Positions 9,075 through 17,147 of a stretch of DNA of 64,000 nucleotides are shown piece by piece (positions within the stretch are counted from its first letter, which is position 1; each line of letters begins with the position of its first letter). Below the pieces are notes generated by a model. The model saw only the letters and a program-made list of their open reading frames with translations, did not search any database and was not told the DNA's origin. This DNA comes from DASTEQ01 sp040905185 (lineage in GTDB: Bacteria > Chloroflexota > Limnocylindria > QHBO01), in assembly GCA_040905185.1 (NCBI GenBank), contig JBBDRZ010000003.1:186001-250000 (forward strand), given 5' to 3'. Position numbers and translations under genes: made by a program.

Positions 9075-9640
9075 GAGCCCAGAAACTGGTCGATGTCGTC
9101 GGGGACGAACGGGCGCAGCACGAACCCGACGACGGGAATCACGTAGTCGCGGAACCAGCTCACCAGCACCGAGTCGTTGAGGAACTGGTACAGCGGGCCG
9201 AGCACCGGCGAGGCGTCGACAAGAGCCTGGTCTGCCTGCAGGAAGTAGGTGTCCAGCGCGAGGAGTGCGACGCTGTAGACCAGGACCACGAACAGCACCC
9301 CCAGGACCGCGCCGCCGATCTCGTCCACCTGGCGATAGATCGGCAGCCGGGTCTGCCGATAGAACATGCGCACCAGGAACCATCCGCCGACGATGCCGAT
9401 GACCAGGAGCGCGATATAGATCCACAGCTCCTGCTGCTGGGGGGTGGAGGCCCTCCAGACGGTCCCGAGCGCGTCCGCGATGGGACCCTTGAGCAGGCTG
9501 GCCACGACGAAGGCCACCAGGACCGCGACCGAGCTCAGGATGTAGCGCAGGGTGCCCTGCGTGAACCCCATCAGCACGCCACCGGCCAGCGTGACCAGCA
9601 CCACCAGGTCGGCAACCGTGAACTCGGCGATTACTTCCAC
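9071..9640 (-). CDS. cvpA: CvpA family membrane protein
   Basis: A 189-residue protein with four or five predicted membrane helices (LVVLVTLAGGVLMGF, YILSSVAVLVAFVVASLL, LWIYIALLVIGIVGGWFLV, AVLGVLFVVLVYSVALLAL). The arrangement matches the CvpA/colicin V production family; its cellular role is poorly defined (envelope homeostasis). The start is GTG 9640, 9 bases after GGAGGA on the coding strand. It follows pheT after 64 bp and is translationally coupled to mpg. Confidence 0.8.
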   Translation of the reverse strand: MEVIAEFTVADLVVLVTLAGGVLMGFTQGTLRYILSSVAVLVAFVVASLLKGPIADALGTVWRASTPQQQELWIYIALLVIGIVGGWFLVRMFYRQTRLPIYRQVDEIGGAVLGVLFVVLVYSVALLALDTYFLQADQALVDASPVLGPLYQFLNDSVLVSWFRDYVIPVVGFVLRPFVPDDIDQFLGS

Positions 9641-9704
9641 GTCGGCTCGTCCTCCAATCGACGCCGCGAAGGGTACCAGCGGTGTCCACCAAACGGGCTC
9701 CGTA

Positions 9705-12155
9705 CTATCGGATCTCGGCCCCCAGGTGGTGCCGCAGGGCGCCGCGAATCTTGTCCATGGCGCGATCCACGGCCCGTTCGTCCGCGGCCGACTGGGGCTG
9801 GAAGCGAAACGCGAGCCCGTACGAGATCCGCCCTTCGCCGACCTGCGCGCCGCGGTACACATCGAACAGCTGCAGGTCGGCGAGCATGGGCCCCGCGTTG
9901 CGGCGCGCCAGGCGCAGCAGCTCCCCGACCGGCGTCGCCGCGTCCACGACGACCGCCAGGTCCCGGTCCACCGGCTGGGCGGCGGGGATCGGCCCCGCAC
10001 GCTGGCTCAGCGGCGGCAGGTCGAACAGGCCATTGGGCTCCAGGTGGAGGGCGGCCACGAGCGGGCGGCCCGGCAGGTCCCACGACACGGCCACGGCCGG
10101 CTCCACCTCCCCCACCGACCCGTAGGAACGATCGCTTCCGTCCACCACCCGGGCCGCGCGGCCGGGGTGCAGGTGCGGATGGTGCTCGGCGGGGCTCTCG
10201 GGGCGGTAGGCCGGGGCGGGCATCCCCAGCGCGGCGTGCAGGGCGTCCACGATCCCCTTCAGGTCCGCCACGTCCCACTCGCGTGCCGCCTCCCCTGGGT
10301 AGCGGGGCGTCGCCGACCCCAGCAGGCCAATGCCCACCGTCCAGGCCTCGTGGTACGCGCCGGCGGCCTGCGGCAGCTCGGCGCCGGACCGACCCGACGC
10401 GGCCGGCGGTCGGTATCGGTAGATCTTGCCGACCTCGAAGATCGCGAGGTCGGTGCGGCGCTGGCGGACGTTCGCGGCCAGGGCTGACAGGACCGAGGGG
10501 TAGGGCACGGGGCGGAGGATGGCGTGCTCTTCGGACAGCGGGTTCGCCACGCGCACCAGGTGCGATGCCGTGGCGTCGAACCCGGAGCGCGACAGGTCCG
10601 CGGGTCCGATGAGCGCATGAGTCACCACCTCGTCCAGGCCCAGACCGGCCAGGACCCGTCGCAGGAGGTGGCGCGGCTCGCTCGGATCGGGTCGGCTTGG
10701 CGGCAAATCGGCGGCAGGCAGCTTGCCGGGGATGCGGTCATAGCCGTATACCCGGGCCAGCTCCTCGGCGACGTCCGCAGCCCCGCTCACATCGAGCCGA
10801 TAGGCGGGCACCGTCACCGCCAGTCGCACGGCGTCCAGGTCGATGGTATCGAAGCCCAGCGGTGCCAACCACTTCGCCGCGCCTGCGCCGTCGACCGGGA
10901 TCCCCAGCAGGCGCGAGGTGCGGGCGGTGTCGACCTCGACCACCCGACGGGGATGCGGCCCCGGGTCGTTGTCCACGATGCCGACCGCCACCCGGGACCC
11001 GGTGATCTCGGCGATGAGAGCCGCGGCACGGTCGACCGCCAGACGCGGCAGATCCGGGGAGATGCCCTTCTCATGGCGCATCGACGCCTCGGACCGGAGA
11101 CCCAGCCGGCGGGCCGTGTTGCGCACGCTGGGCCCGTGGAAGATGGCCGACTCCAGGATCACGCGCTGCGTTGCGTCGTCGACCTCGGTGTCCGCGCCGC
11201 CCATGATCCCGGCGAACCCGATCGGGCGCTCCGCATCGGCGATGACGAGCATCCGCTCATCGAGGGGCCGCTCAAGGTGATCGATGGTGACCAGCGACTC
11301 CCCGGGGCGCGCCCGACGGACCACGATCCGCCCCTCCGGGATGTGGTCGGCGTCATACGCGTGCATCGGCTGCCCGAGCTCGTGCATCACGTAGTTCGTG
11401 ACGTCCACCACTGGCGAAATGAGGCGCATCCCGGCCGCCCGCAGGCGCTGCGCCATCCAGCCCGGCGTTTCCCCCGGACCGATCCCGTCCAGCAGCCGGG
11501 CCGTGAAGCGCGGGCACAGGTCGGGGTCGGCGATCTCGACCCGGACTTCGTCGGCGGTCGGCTCGCCGCTCTCGGCCAGCGTCACCTCCGGGTAGCGCAC
11601 GGTCGTTCCGGTGGCGGCGGCGATCTCCCGCGCCAGCCCGACCATGGACAGGGCGTCGCCGCGGTTGGGCTTGACGTCAACGTCGAGGACCGTCTCCCCC
11701 ACCGCCTCGCCCAGGTCCATGCCGAGTCGATGCTCGTCGGCAGTCCCCAGGATCAGGATCCCGTCGGCATCGTCGCCCAGGCCCAGCTCGATGGGGCTGC
11801 ACAGCATCCCGTTCGAGACCGCGCCCCGGATCTTGGTACGGCCGATGCGCCGGCCGGCGAGCACCGCCCCGGGCAGCGCGACGGGCACGAGCTGGCCGAC
11901 CGACAGGTTCTGGGCGCCGCACACGATCTCCAGGGCAGCTCCGTCCCCGACGTCGACCTTTGTCAACCACAGGGTCTCCGCGTTCGGGTGTCGCTCGACC
12001 TCCAGGACTCGCCCGACGACCACCCCGCTCCATTCGCCGCCGGCGGCTTCCACCGCCTTGACTTCGAAGCCGAGCAGGGTCAGGCGCTCCGCAAGCTCAC
12101 CAGGCGACAGCTCGAAGTCCACGTACTCGCGCAGCCACGACAGGGGGACTCGCAC
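9705..12155 (-). CDS. pheT: Phenylalanyl-tRNA synthetase beta subunit
   Basis: An 816-residue beta subunit of the (alpha-beta)2 class II synthetase. It starts with the typical MRVPLSWLREYVD. An EMAP/OB tRNA-binding fold follows (about 40-150, with RTKIRGAVSNGMLCSPIELG), then B3/B4 editing (about 200-370, GGADTEVDD), B5 (about 390-470), and the catalytic-like core with YGYDRIPGKLP. The C-terminal anticodon-binding FDX-ACB domain (about 720-816) includes RDLAVVVDAATPVGEL. The ATG lies 3 bp after the pheS stop, so the two subunits are made from one message. Confidence 0.96.
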   Translation of the reverse strand: MRVPLSWLREYVDFELSPGELAERLTLLGFEVKAVEAAGGEWSGVVVGRVLEVERHPNAETLWLTKVDVGDGAALEIVCGAQNLSVGQLVPVALPGAVLAGRRIGRTKIRGAVSNGMLCSPIELGLGDDADGILILGTADEHRLGMDLGEAVGETVLDVDVKPNRGDALSMVGLAREIAAATGTTVRYPEVTLAESGEPTADEVRVEIADPDLCPRFTARLLDGIGPGETPGWMAQRLRAAGMRLISPVVDVTNYVMHELGQPMHAYDADHIPEGRIVVRRARPGESLVTIDHLERPLDERMLVIADAERPIGFAGIMGGADTEVDDATQRVILESAIFHGPSVRNTARRLGLRSEASMRHEKGISPDLPRLAVDRAAALIAEITGSRVAVGIVDNDPGPHPRRVVEVDTARTSRLLGIPVDGAGAAKWLAPLGFDTIDLDAVRLAVTVPAYRLDVSGAADVAEELARVYGYDRIPGKLPAADLPPSRPDPSEPRHLLRRVLAGLGLDEVVTHALIGPADLSRSGFDATASHLVRVANPLSEEHAILRPVPYPSVLSALAANVRQRRTDLAIFEVGKIYRYRPPAASGRSGAELPQAAGAYHEAWTVGIGLLGSATPRYPGEAAREWDVADLKGIVDALHAALGMPAPAYRPESPAEHHPHLHPGRAARVVDGSDRSYGSVGEVEPAVAVSWDLPGRPLVAALHLEPNGLFDLPPLSQRAGPIPAAQPVDRDLAVVVDAATPVGELLRLARRNAGPMLADLQLFDVYRGAQVGEGRISYGLAFRFQPQSAADERAVDRAMDKIRGALRHHLGAEIR

Positions 12156-12158
12156 GGC

Positions 12159-13262
12159 TCAGCGCCCACCGACGAATTGCTGCAGGAACCGCAGGTCGGC
12201 GGTCATCAGGAGGCGCAGGTCCGGGATGGCGTGGCGCAGCAGGGTCATCCGATCCAGGCCCATCCCAAAGGCGTAGCCCTGGTACTCGTCCGGGTCCAGG
12301 CCGCCGTTGCTCAGGACCGTCGGATGCACCATCCCGGCGCCCAGGATGGTCATCCAGCCCGTCCGCCCGCAGGCCGGGCAGCCAGGCCCGCCGCACACCA
12401 GGCACCCGATGTCGAACGCCGCGCTGGGCTCGGTGAACGGGTAGTAGCCGGGCCGGAACCGGGTTCGGGTGCCGTCCCCGAACATGGCGCGCGCGAACTC
12501 CTCGAGCATGCCCTTCAGGTCCGCCAGGCTCGTGTCGCGGTCCACCACCAGGCCCTCGACCTGGAAAAACTCGAAGCCGTGCGCGGCGTCGACCGCCTCG
12601 TACCGATAGCAGCGGCCCGGCATGAGGACCCGGATCGGCGGGCTGAGCGCCCGCATGGCGCGGATCTGGACCGGGGAGGTATGGGTTCGCAGGATCGTGC
12701 CGTCCTCGGCAGGGCGCGGCGACCCGGCCTCCACCGACCCCGGCTCCGCCACGTACAGCGTGTCCCACAGGTCCCGCGACGGGTGATCGGGCGCGATGTT
12801 CAGCAGCTCGAAGTTCATGAGGTCCGATTCGATCTCCGGTCCCTCGAAGACTTCGAACCCGAAGGCGTGAAAGATCTCCCGCAGGTCGCGCTCGACGGTC
12901 ATCAGCGGGTGGAGGTGGCCCACGCGGACCGGCCGTCCGGGGGCGGTCATGTCGAGCGCCTCGTGGACGAGGCGTTGGCTGAGCTCTCCTTGGGCCAGGC
13001 GTTCAAGGCGGATCGCGATAGCAGCTTCAAGCTCGCGGCGGGCGTCGTTGGCCGTCGCTCCCACTGCGGGTCGATCAGCGGCCGGGAGCGCGGCGAGGCC
13101 GCGCAGGAGGGCGGTCAACGCCCCGGATCGGCCCAGCACCTCGTGGTGAAGCCCCTCGACCGTGGCTGTGTCCGGGGCTGTGGCCAGGCGGGCCAGCGCA
13201 TCGGCCTTGGTCCGGGCGACCTCGGCCAGCATGGCTGCGGCCGGATCAGTCGGGGCGCTCAT
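12159..13262 (-). CDS. pheS: Phenylalanyl-tRNA synthetase alpha subunit
   Basis: A 367-residue catalytic subunit. An N-terminal coiled-coil arm (about 1-100) precedes the class II core, with GHLHPLMTVERDLREIF, FEGPEIESDLMNFELLN, motif 2 around RTHTSPVQIRAM and CYRYEAVDAAHGFEFFQVEG, and motif 3 in FGMGLDRMTLLRHAI. A four-cysteine knuckle, CLVCGGPGCPACG (about 280-292), probably binds zinc; such an insertion occurs in some bacterial PheS. The gene is separated from rplT by two tandem hairpins (13302-13368), so it may be transcribed by read-through or have its own weak promoter. Confidence 0.96.
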   Translation of the reverse strand: MSAPTDPAAAMLAEVARTKADALARLATAPDTATVEGLHHEVLGRSGALTALLRGLAALPAADRPAVGATANDARRELEAAIAIRLERLAQGELSQRLVHEALDMTAPGRPVRVGHLHPLMTVERDLREIFHAFGFEVFEGPEIESDLMNFELLNIAPDHPSRDLWDTLYVAEPGSVEAGSPRPAEDGTILRTHTSPVQIRAMRALSPPIRVLMPGRCYRYEAVDAAHGFEFFQVEGLVVDRDTSLADLKGMLEEFARAMFGDGTRTRFRPGYYPFTEPSAAFDIGCLVCGGPGCPACGRTGWMTILGAGMVHPTVLSNGGLDPDEYQGYAFGMGLDRMTLLRHAIPDLRLLMTADLRFLQQFVGGR

Positions 13263-13301
13263 CGGTCAGGCCATCTCCATCGGTCAGTCGTCATTGTCGG
13301 T

Positions 13302-13337
13302 GAAACAAACGACCCCGCTCCGTCATCCGGAGCAGGG
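13302..13337 (-). terminator. Intrinsic terminator/attenuator between rplT and pheS
   Basis: On the minus strand CCCTGCTCCG and CGGAGCGGGG form a 10-bp stem (one G-T pair) with a GATGA loop, followed by a T-rich run TCGTTTGTTT. It lies downstream of rplT and about 40 bp before the pheS start, so it can partly uncouple the ribosomal genes from pheST. Confidence 0.75.
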
Positions 13338-13343
13338 CCGTGG

Positions 13344-13368
13344 GACCGGCGCCAGCGGGGCGCCGGTC
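13344..13368 (-). terminator. Second perfect hairpin overlapping the rplT stop codon
   Basis: GACCGGCGCC and GGCGCCGGTC form a perfect 10-bp stem with a 5-base loop; the arm nearest rplT overlaps its TGA. It has no T-run of its own. It forms a tandem with the terminator at 13302-13337 and could protect the 3' end or assist termination. Confidence 0.5.
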
Positions 13369-13726
13369 AGCTGCTAAACGAGGCCAGGGCCATCTCGACC
13401 ATCTTTCGGAACGCGGCCGGCTCACGGATCGCCAGGTCGGCGAGCTGCTTGCGGTTGACCTCGATCCCCGCCGACTTCAGCCCGGACACGAATCGCCCAT
13501 ACGGCATGCCGTGGGACCGGGACGCGGCGTTGATGCGCTGGATCCACAGCCGGCGCATGTCGCGCTTCCGGTCTCGGCGGTCGCGGTACGCGTAACGCAG
13601 GGCGTGGAACAGCGCCTCGCGGGCAGGGCGGATCAGCTTCGAGCGCGTCATCCGACGGCCCTTGGCCTGCCTCAGCAGGCGCTTGTGCCGGCGGTGGGCG
13701 GGAACGCCGCGCTTGACTCTTGCCAT
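13367..13726 (-). CDS. rplT: 50S ribosomal protein L20
   Basis: A 119-residue, strongly basic protein with the L20 sequence (MARVKRGVPAHRRHKRLLRQ; GRFVSGLKSAGIEVNRKQLA). It binds 23S rRNA early in 50S assembly and in several bacteria represses its own operon. It lies 16 bp after rpmI in the infC-rpmI-rplT order that is conserved across bacteria. Confidence 0.98.
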   Translation of the reverse strand: MARVKRGVPAHRRHKRLLRQAKGRRMTRSKLIRPAREALFHALRYAYRDRRDRKRDMRRLWIQRINAASRSHGMPYGRFVSGLKSAGIEVNRKQLADLAIREPAAFRKMVEMALASFSS

Positions 13727-13742
13727 CGGTCGTTACAGGTCC

Positions 13743-13940
13743 CTACTCGTACGGCATGAGCCGCCTGAGCTGGGCGGCGTGGGCCGGACTGACCTCTGCC
13801 ATCCCCGCGTAGCGACGCTTGCGCCGGCTGGACTTGATCTCCAGGTGATGGCCACGCCAGGCCTTGGGCCGGAGCCACTTGCCCGAACCCGACTTGCGGT
13901 ATCGCTTGGCGGTGCCCTTGTGGGTCTTCATCTTTGGCAT
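13743..13940 (-). CDS. rpmI: 50S ribosomal protein L35
   Basis: A 65-residue basic protein with the L35 hallmark MPKMKTHKGTAKRYR at its N terminus and HHLEIKSSRRKRR in the middle. It is a component of the large ribosomal subunit. It starts 15 bp after the infC stop and precedes rplT in one operon. Confidence 0.97.
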   Translation of the reverse strand: MPKMKTHKGTAKRYRKSGSGKWLRPKAWRGHHLEIKSSRRKRRYAGMAEVSPAHAAQLRRLMPYE

Positions 13941-13955
13941 GCTTGTTCCCCTGAC

Positions 13956-14672
13956 CTACGCCGCCGGCGGTGCCGGCCGCGGCTCGTCGCCCTCTACCTC
14001 TGGGGCCACTGCTTCCGGTGGCACCTCTGATGCCACCGGTTCGGGCGCCACTTCTGGCACCTGTCCCTTGGCCGCCAATGCCTCCCCAATCGTCTCGCCC
14101 GGAGTTTCCGGGGCGGCTGCCCCATCGGTCTGGCCCGGCTGGTCGTCTCTGCGCTCGACCTTGGAACCAGGCGGAGCCATCACGATGAACAGGCTCCGGC
14201 CTTCCATCAGCGGTGATCGTTCCATCACTCCGTGGTCACCGATCATCTCGGCCGCCCGATCGAGCAATGCCCGTCCGAGCTGCGGGTGATTGAGCTCCCG
14301 CCCGCGGAACTGCACCGCCACTTTCACCCGGTCGCCGTCATCCAGGAACTGGGACGCCCGGCGGGTCTTGGTCTCCAGGTCGTGCCTGTCGATCTTGACC
14401 CGGAACCGGATCTCCTTGAAGGTCTGCGACTTCTGGCGCTTTTTCGTTTCGCGTTCGCGCTTCTGGATCTCGTACTTGTACTGCCCGTAGTCGAGGAACC
14501 GACACACCGGGGGGACCGCCGTGGGAGCCACCTCGACCAGGTCGAGGCCACGCTCCTGCGCCAGCGCGAGAGCCTCCGCGGTCGGCATCACGCCGAGCTG
14601 CTGACCCTCGTCGTCGATGACCCGGACCTCGCGGACACGGATCATGTCGTTGGTGCGGAGGTCCTTGGCTAT
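13956..14672 (-). CDS. infC: Translation initiation factor IF-3, probable AUA start
   Basis: IF-3 binds the 30S subunit and checks start codons and initiator tRNA. The core runs from RTNDMIRVREVRVIDD through QYKYEIQKRERETKKRQK and FRVKIDRHDLETKTRR to the C-terminal RNA-binding half ending near LFIVMAPPG. About 60 further residues form an acidic Pro/Ala/Glu-rich tail not found in most IF-3s. The first ATG in frame (14645) falls in the middle of the conserved RTNDMIRVREV block, so it is too late. The frame is open only to a TAG at 14681-14679. Within that interval an ATA at 14672-14670 lies 9 bases after AAGGAG and gives MAKDLRTNDMIRVREV. E. coli infC likewise uses a rare start (AUU) for self-regulation. 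The choice of AUA is inference. Confidence 0.92.
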   Translation of the reverse strand: MAKDLRTNDMIRVREVRVIDDEGQQLGVMPTAEALALAQERGLDLVEVAPTAVPPVCRFLDYGQYKYEIQKRERETKKRQKSQTFKEIRFRVKIDRHDLETKTRRASQFLDDGDRVKVAVQFRGRELNHPQLGRALLDRAAEMIGDHGVMERSPLMEGRSLFIVMAPPGSKVERRDDQPGQTDGAAAPETPGETIGEALAAKGQVPEVAPEPVASEVPPEAVAPEVEGDEPRPAPPAA

Positions 14673-14681
14673 CGGTATCTA

Positions 14682-14687
14682 CTCCTT
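14682..14687 (-). promoter_or_regulatory. Shine-Dalgarno AAGGAG that decides the infC start
   Basis: AAGGAG is followed by an in-frame TAG and then ATA codons 3 and 9 bases downstream. The only ATG is 36 bases away, too far to be served by this site. Confidence 0.6.
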
Positions 14688-14749
14688 CAACACGTGAGCC
14701 ACGGTCCGATGACGGACGCGTGGCCCACATCTGCGCGATATGCCGGCCG

Positions 14750-14779
14750 ACTATACACCGATGCCAAAACGAGGGTCAA
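14750..14779 (-). promoter_or_regulatory. Sigma-70-type promoter of the infC operon
   Basis: On the minus strand TTGACC is followed after 18 bp by TATAGT, close to the housekeeping consensus. Transcription would start near 14743 and leave a leader of about 70 bases before infC. It lies between the thrS stop and infC, so infC-rpmI-rplT can be made independently of thrS. Confidence 0.65.
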
Positions 14780-14795
14780 CGAGGCGAGCCCGATC

Positions 14796-16616
14796 TCAGG
14801 AGCGGTACGCAGCGGACTCCTCCGCGGCGACCGGCCATAGCTCGCGGGCGGCGATGCGGGACGAGAGGTCGGCTACGAACTCGGCGAGCGGCACGCCCTG
14901 ACGCTCCTCACCGGTTCGAAGTCGCGGGCTGACGGCGCGGGCCTCGACATCCCGATCCCCCACCACCAGCATGACGGGGACCTGCTGCTGCTGGGCATCA
15001 CGGACCTTGGCCTGCATCCGCTCCGTCCGGTCGTCGACCTCGGCCCGGATCCCGGCCGCACCCAGGGCGGAACGCACTTCCTCGGCGTAGGCCACGTGCC
15101 GGTCCGCGATCGGGATCACGACCGCCTGGACCGGCGCCAGCCAGGCCGGGAAGGCGCCGGCGAAATGCTCGGTGATGACCCCGATCCAGCGCTCGAACGA
15201 ACCATAGATGGCGTAGTGGAGCACCGCGGGCCGTTCGAACCCGCCATCCGCGGTCCGGTACTCGAGGTCGAAACGCTGGGGTAGCTGGTAGTCGAGCTGG
15301 ATGGTGGCCATCTGCCACTCGCGACCCAGCGCGTCGTCCAGGAAGACGTCGATCTTCGGGGCGTAGAACGCGCCACCACCCGCGTCGACCTCGTAGGGAA
15401 CCTCGCCTGACTTCAACGCCTCGGCCAGCTTGCCCTCCGCCGCGTCCCAGAATTCATCGGTGCCCAGCTTCTTGGGCGGCCGGGTGGCGAGCTTGAACCG
15501 CGGCTCGAAGCCGAACGGCGCGTACTGGCGCCGGACGAGGGTCAGGGCCAGGTTCACCTCGTCGATGACCTGGTCGTCGCGGCACAGGACGTGCGAATCG
15601 TCCTGGGTCAGCTGGCGGACGCGGAACATTCCCGCCAGGGCTCCGGTCCGCTCGCGCCGGAAGAGCCACGAATAGTCTGCCAGGCGCATCGGGAGATCCC
15701 GATACGAGCGCAGCTGGGTCTTGTAGATGAGCATGGACTCGGGGCAGTTCATCGGCTTCAGGCCCGACGGATGGTCGGAGTCGTCGAGGACGAACATGTT
15801 GTCCTGGTATAGCTCCCAGTGCCCGGATGTCTCCCACAGCTCCTTGCGGACCACGGCTGGGGTCCGGACTTCGTCGAAGCCGCCAGAGCGGCGGACCTCC
15901 CATGACCAGTCCTCCAGCGCCCGCCACAGGGCCATGCCCTTGGGGTGCCAGAACGGGGCGGCGGGTGACTCGGGATGGAAGCTGAACAGGTCGAGGTCAC
16001 GACCCAGCTTGCGGTGGTCCCGCTTGCGGGCCTCTTCCAGGCGCCACAGGTGCTGGTCCAGGTCGGCCTGGGTCTCCCACACCGTGCCGTAGATGCGCTG
16101 GAGCATGGGTCGCGTCTCGTCGCCACGCCAGTAGGCCCCGGCCGTGTTCAGCAGCTTGAAGGGGCCGAGCTTCCCGGTCGACGCCACGTGCGGCCCGCGG
16201 CACAGGTCGGTGAACGCTCCGTGCCGGTAGAACGAGATGACCTGGCCATCCTCCGCCGAGAGGTCGCGCACGATCTCGACCTTGTAGGGCTGGCCGGCGG
16301 CCTCGAGCTCGGCCAGGGCTGTGGGTCGGTCCTGCTCGTATCGCTCGAACGCGTGGTCCGCGACCACCTGAGCTCGCATCCGCTCCTCGATCGCCTCCAG
16401 GTCGGCGGCCGTCAGCGGGCGCGGCAGTTCGAAGTCGTAGTAGAAGCCGTCCCGGATGGCCGGACCGATCCCCAGGCGAGCCTCCGGGAAGAGCTCCAGC
16501 ACGGCGGCCGCCATGACGTGCGATGCCGAGTGACGCATGGCGTCGAGCGGGTCGTGGGCGCCGGCATCCAGCAGCTCCGCGGCGGCGGAGCGAACCTCAT
16601 CCCCGTCGAGGGCCAC
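14796..16616 (-). CDS. thrS: Threonyl-tRNA synthetase without TGS domain
   Basis: A 606-residue class II synthetase. The N-terminal TGS domain of many ThrRS is absent. The editing domain begins almost at once, with the zinc/editing motif RHSASHVMAAAVLELFP (about 28-44) and YYDFELPRPLT. Class II core: LGRDLDLFSFHPESPAAPFW, LKPMNCPESMLIYKT (zinc Cys), FRRERTGALAGMFRVRQLTQ and YAIYGSFERWIGVITEHFAG. The C-terminal anticodon-binding domain follows (VQAVVIPIADRHVAYAEEV). The GTG start lies 6 bases after TAGGAG, which is formed by the paaD stop codon, so translation is coupled to the paa genes upstream. Confidence 0.96.
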   Translation of the reverse strand: MALDGDEVRSAAAELLDAGAHDPLDAMRHSASHVMAAAVLELFPEARLGIGPAIRDGFYYDFELPRPLTAADLEAIEERMRAQVVADHAFERYEQDRPTALAELEAAGQPYKVEIVRDLSAEDGQVISFYRHGAFTDLCRGPHVASTGKLGPFKLLNTAGAYWRGDETRPMLQRIYGTVWETQADLDQHLWRLEEARKRDHRKLGRDLDLFSFHPESPAAPFWHPKGMALWRALEDWSWEVRRSGGFDEVRTPAVVRKELWETSGHWELYQDNMFVLDDSDHPSGLKPMNCPESMLIYKTQLRSYRDLPMRLADYSWLFRRERTGALAGMFRVRQLTQDDSHVLCRDDQVIDEVNLALTLVRRQYAPFGFEPRFKLATRPPKKLGTDEFWDAAEGKLAEALKSGEVPYEVDAGGGAFYAPKIDVFLDDALGREWQMATIQLDYQLPQRFDLEYRTADGGFERPAVLHYAIYGSFERWIGVITEHFAGAFPAWLAPVQAVVIPIADRHVAYAEEVRSALGAAGIRAEVDDRTERMQAKVRDAQQQQVPVMLVVGDRDVEARAVSPRLRTGEERQGVPLAEFVADLSSRIAARELWPVAAEESAAYRS

Positions 16617-16625
16617 GCGCGTCTC

Positions 16626-17147
16626 CTAGATTGGCTTGAAGGCTTCGAATGGCTGGCGGCAGCCGGCGCAATGGTAGATGGCGCGGCACAAGGTCGGGCC
16701 GAACGGGTTCTCGAGAGTCGTCTGGCGCGACCCGCAGTACGGGCACGGGATGACGGTGAGCGTTGGCAGCTCCCCCAGCGCTCCCAGCTCACGCAGGTGT
16801 GGCGGTGGGGCGAATCCGCTGGATCGGAGCTGCTCCCTTCCGGTCGGAGAGATCCGATTCGACGTCCAGGGCTCCGCGAACGTCAGGCTGACCTCGACCC
16901 GCTCCGCGACCCCCAGCTCCGCCAGCCGGATGCCGATCGCCTGACGCATGATCTCGATCGCCGGACAGCCGATGAAGGTCGGCAGCAGCTCCACCCGCAG
17001 CGTGGATCGATCGGCCGCCAGCTGCACGCGGTGGATGACGCCGAGGTCGACGACGCTGATGGCCGGGATCTCGGGATCGGGCACCTCGGCCAGGGCGGCC
17101 CAGATGGCAGCCTCCGGCTCGCCGACGGGCGCTCGATTCGGGATCAC
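16626..17147 (-). CDS. paaD: Phenylacetyl-CoA epoxidase subunit PaaD
   Basis: A 173-residue protein. The N-terminal MIP18/DUF59-type domain (about 15-95: VPDPEIPAISVVDLGVIHRV, FIGCPAIEIMRQAI) is probably for iron-cluster delivery. The C-terminal four-cysteine ribbon has CPYCGSRQTTLENPFG and CRAIYHCAGCRQPFEAFKP. PaaD is needed to mature the PaaABCE monooxygenase that epoxidises phenylacetyl-CoA; it is also called PaaJ. The start is GTG 17147, overlapping the paaC TGA as GTGA. The stop TAG merges with the Shine-Dalgarno of thrS. Confidence 0.93.
   Translation of the reverse strand: MIPNRAPVGEPEAAIWAALAEVPDPEIPAISVVDLGVIHRVQLAADRSTLRVELLPTFIGCPAIEIMRQAIGIRLAELGVAERVEVSLTFAEPWTSNRISPTGREQLRSSGFAPPPHLRELGALGELPTLTVIPCPYCGSRQTTLENPFGPTLCRAIYHCAGCRQPFEAFKPI

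Noticed and set aside
10524..13595. Very long open frame on the plus strand opposite pheT, pheS and rplT
   Set aside because: It lies antisense to clear genes and has the Arg/Gly/His-rich composition of a GC-rich shadow frame, with no family motifs.
3370..16700. T-box leaders upstream of tyrS, pheS and thrS
   Set aside because: tyrS has a 68-bp divergent gap, thrS follows paaD by 9 bp, and the pheS leader is too short and lacks the T-box sequence.
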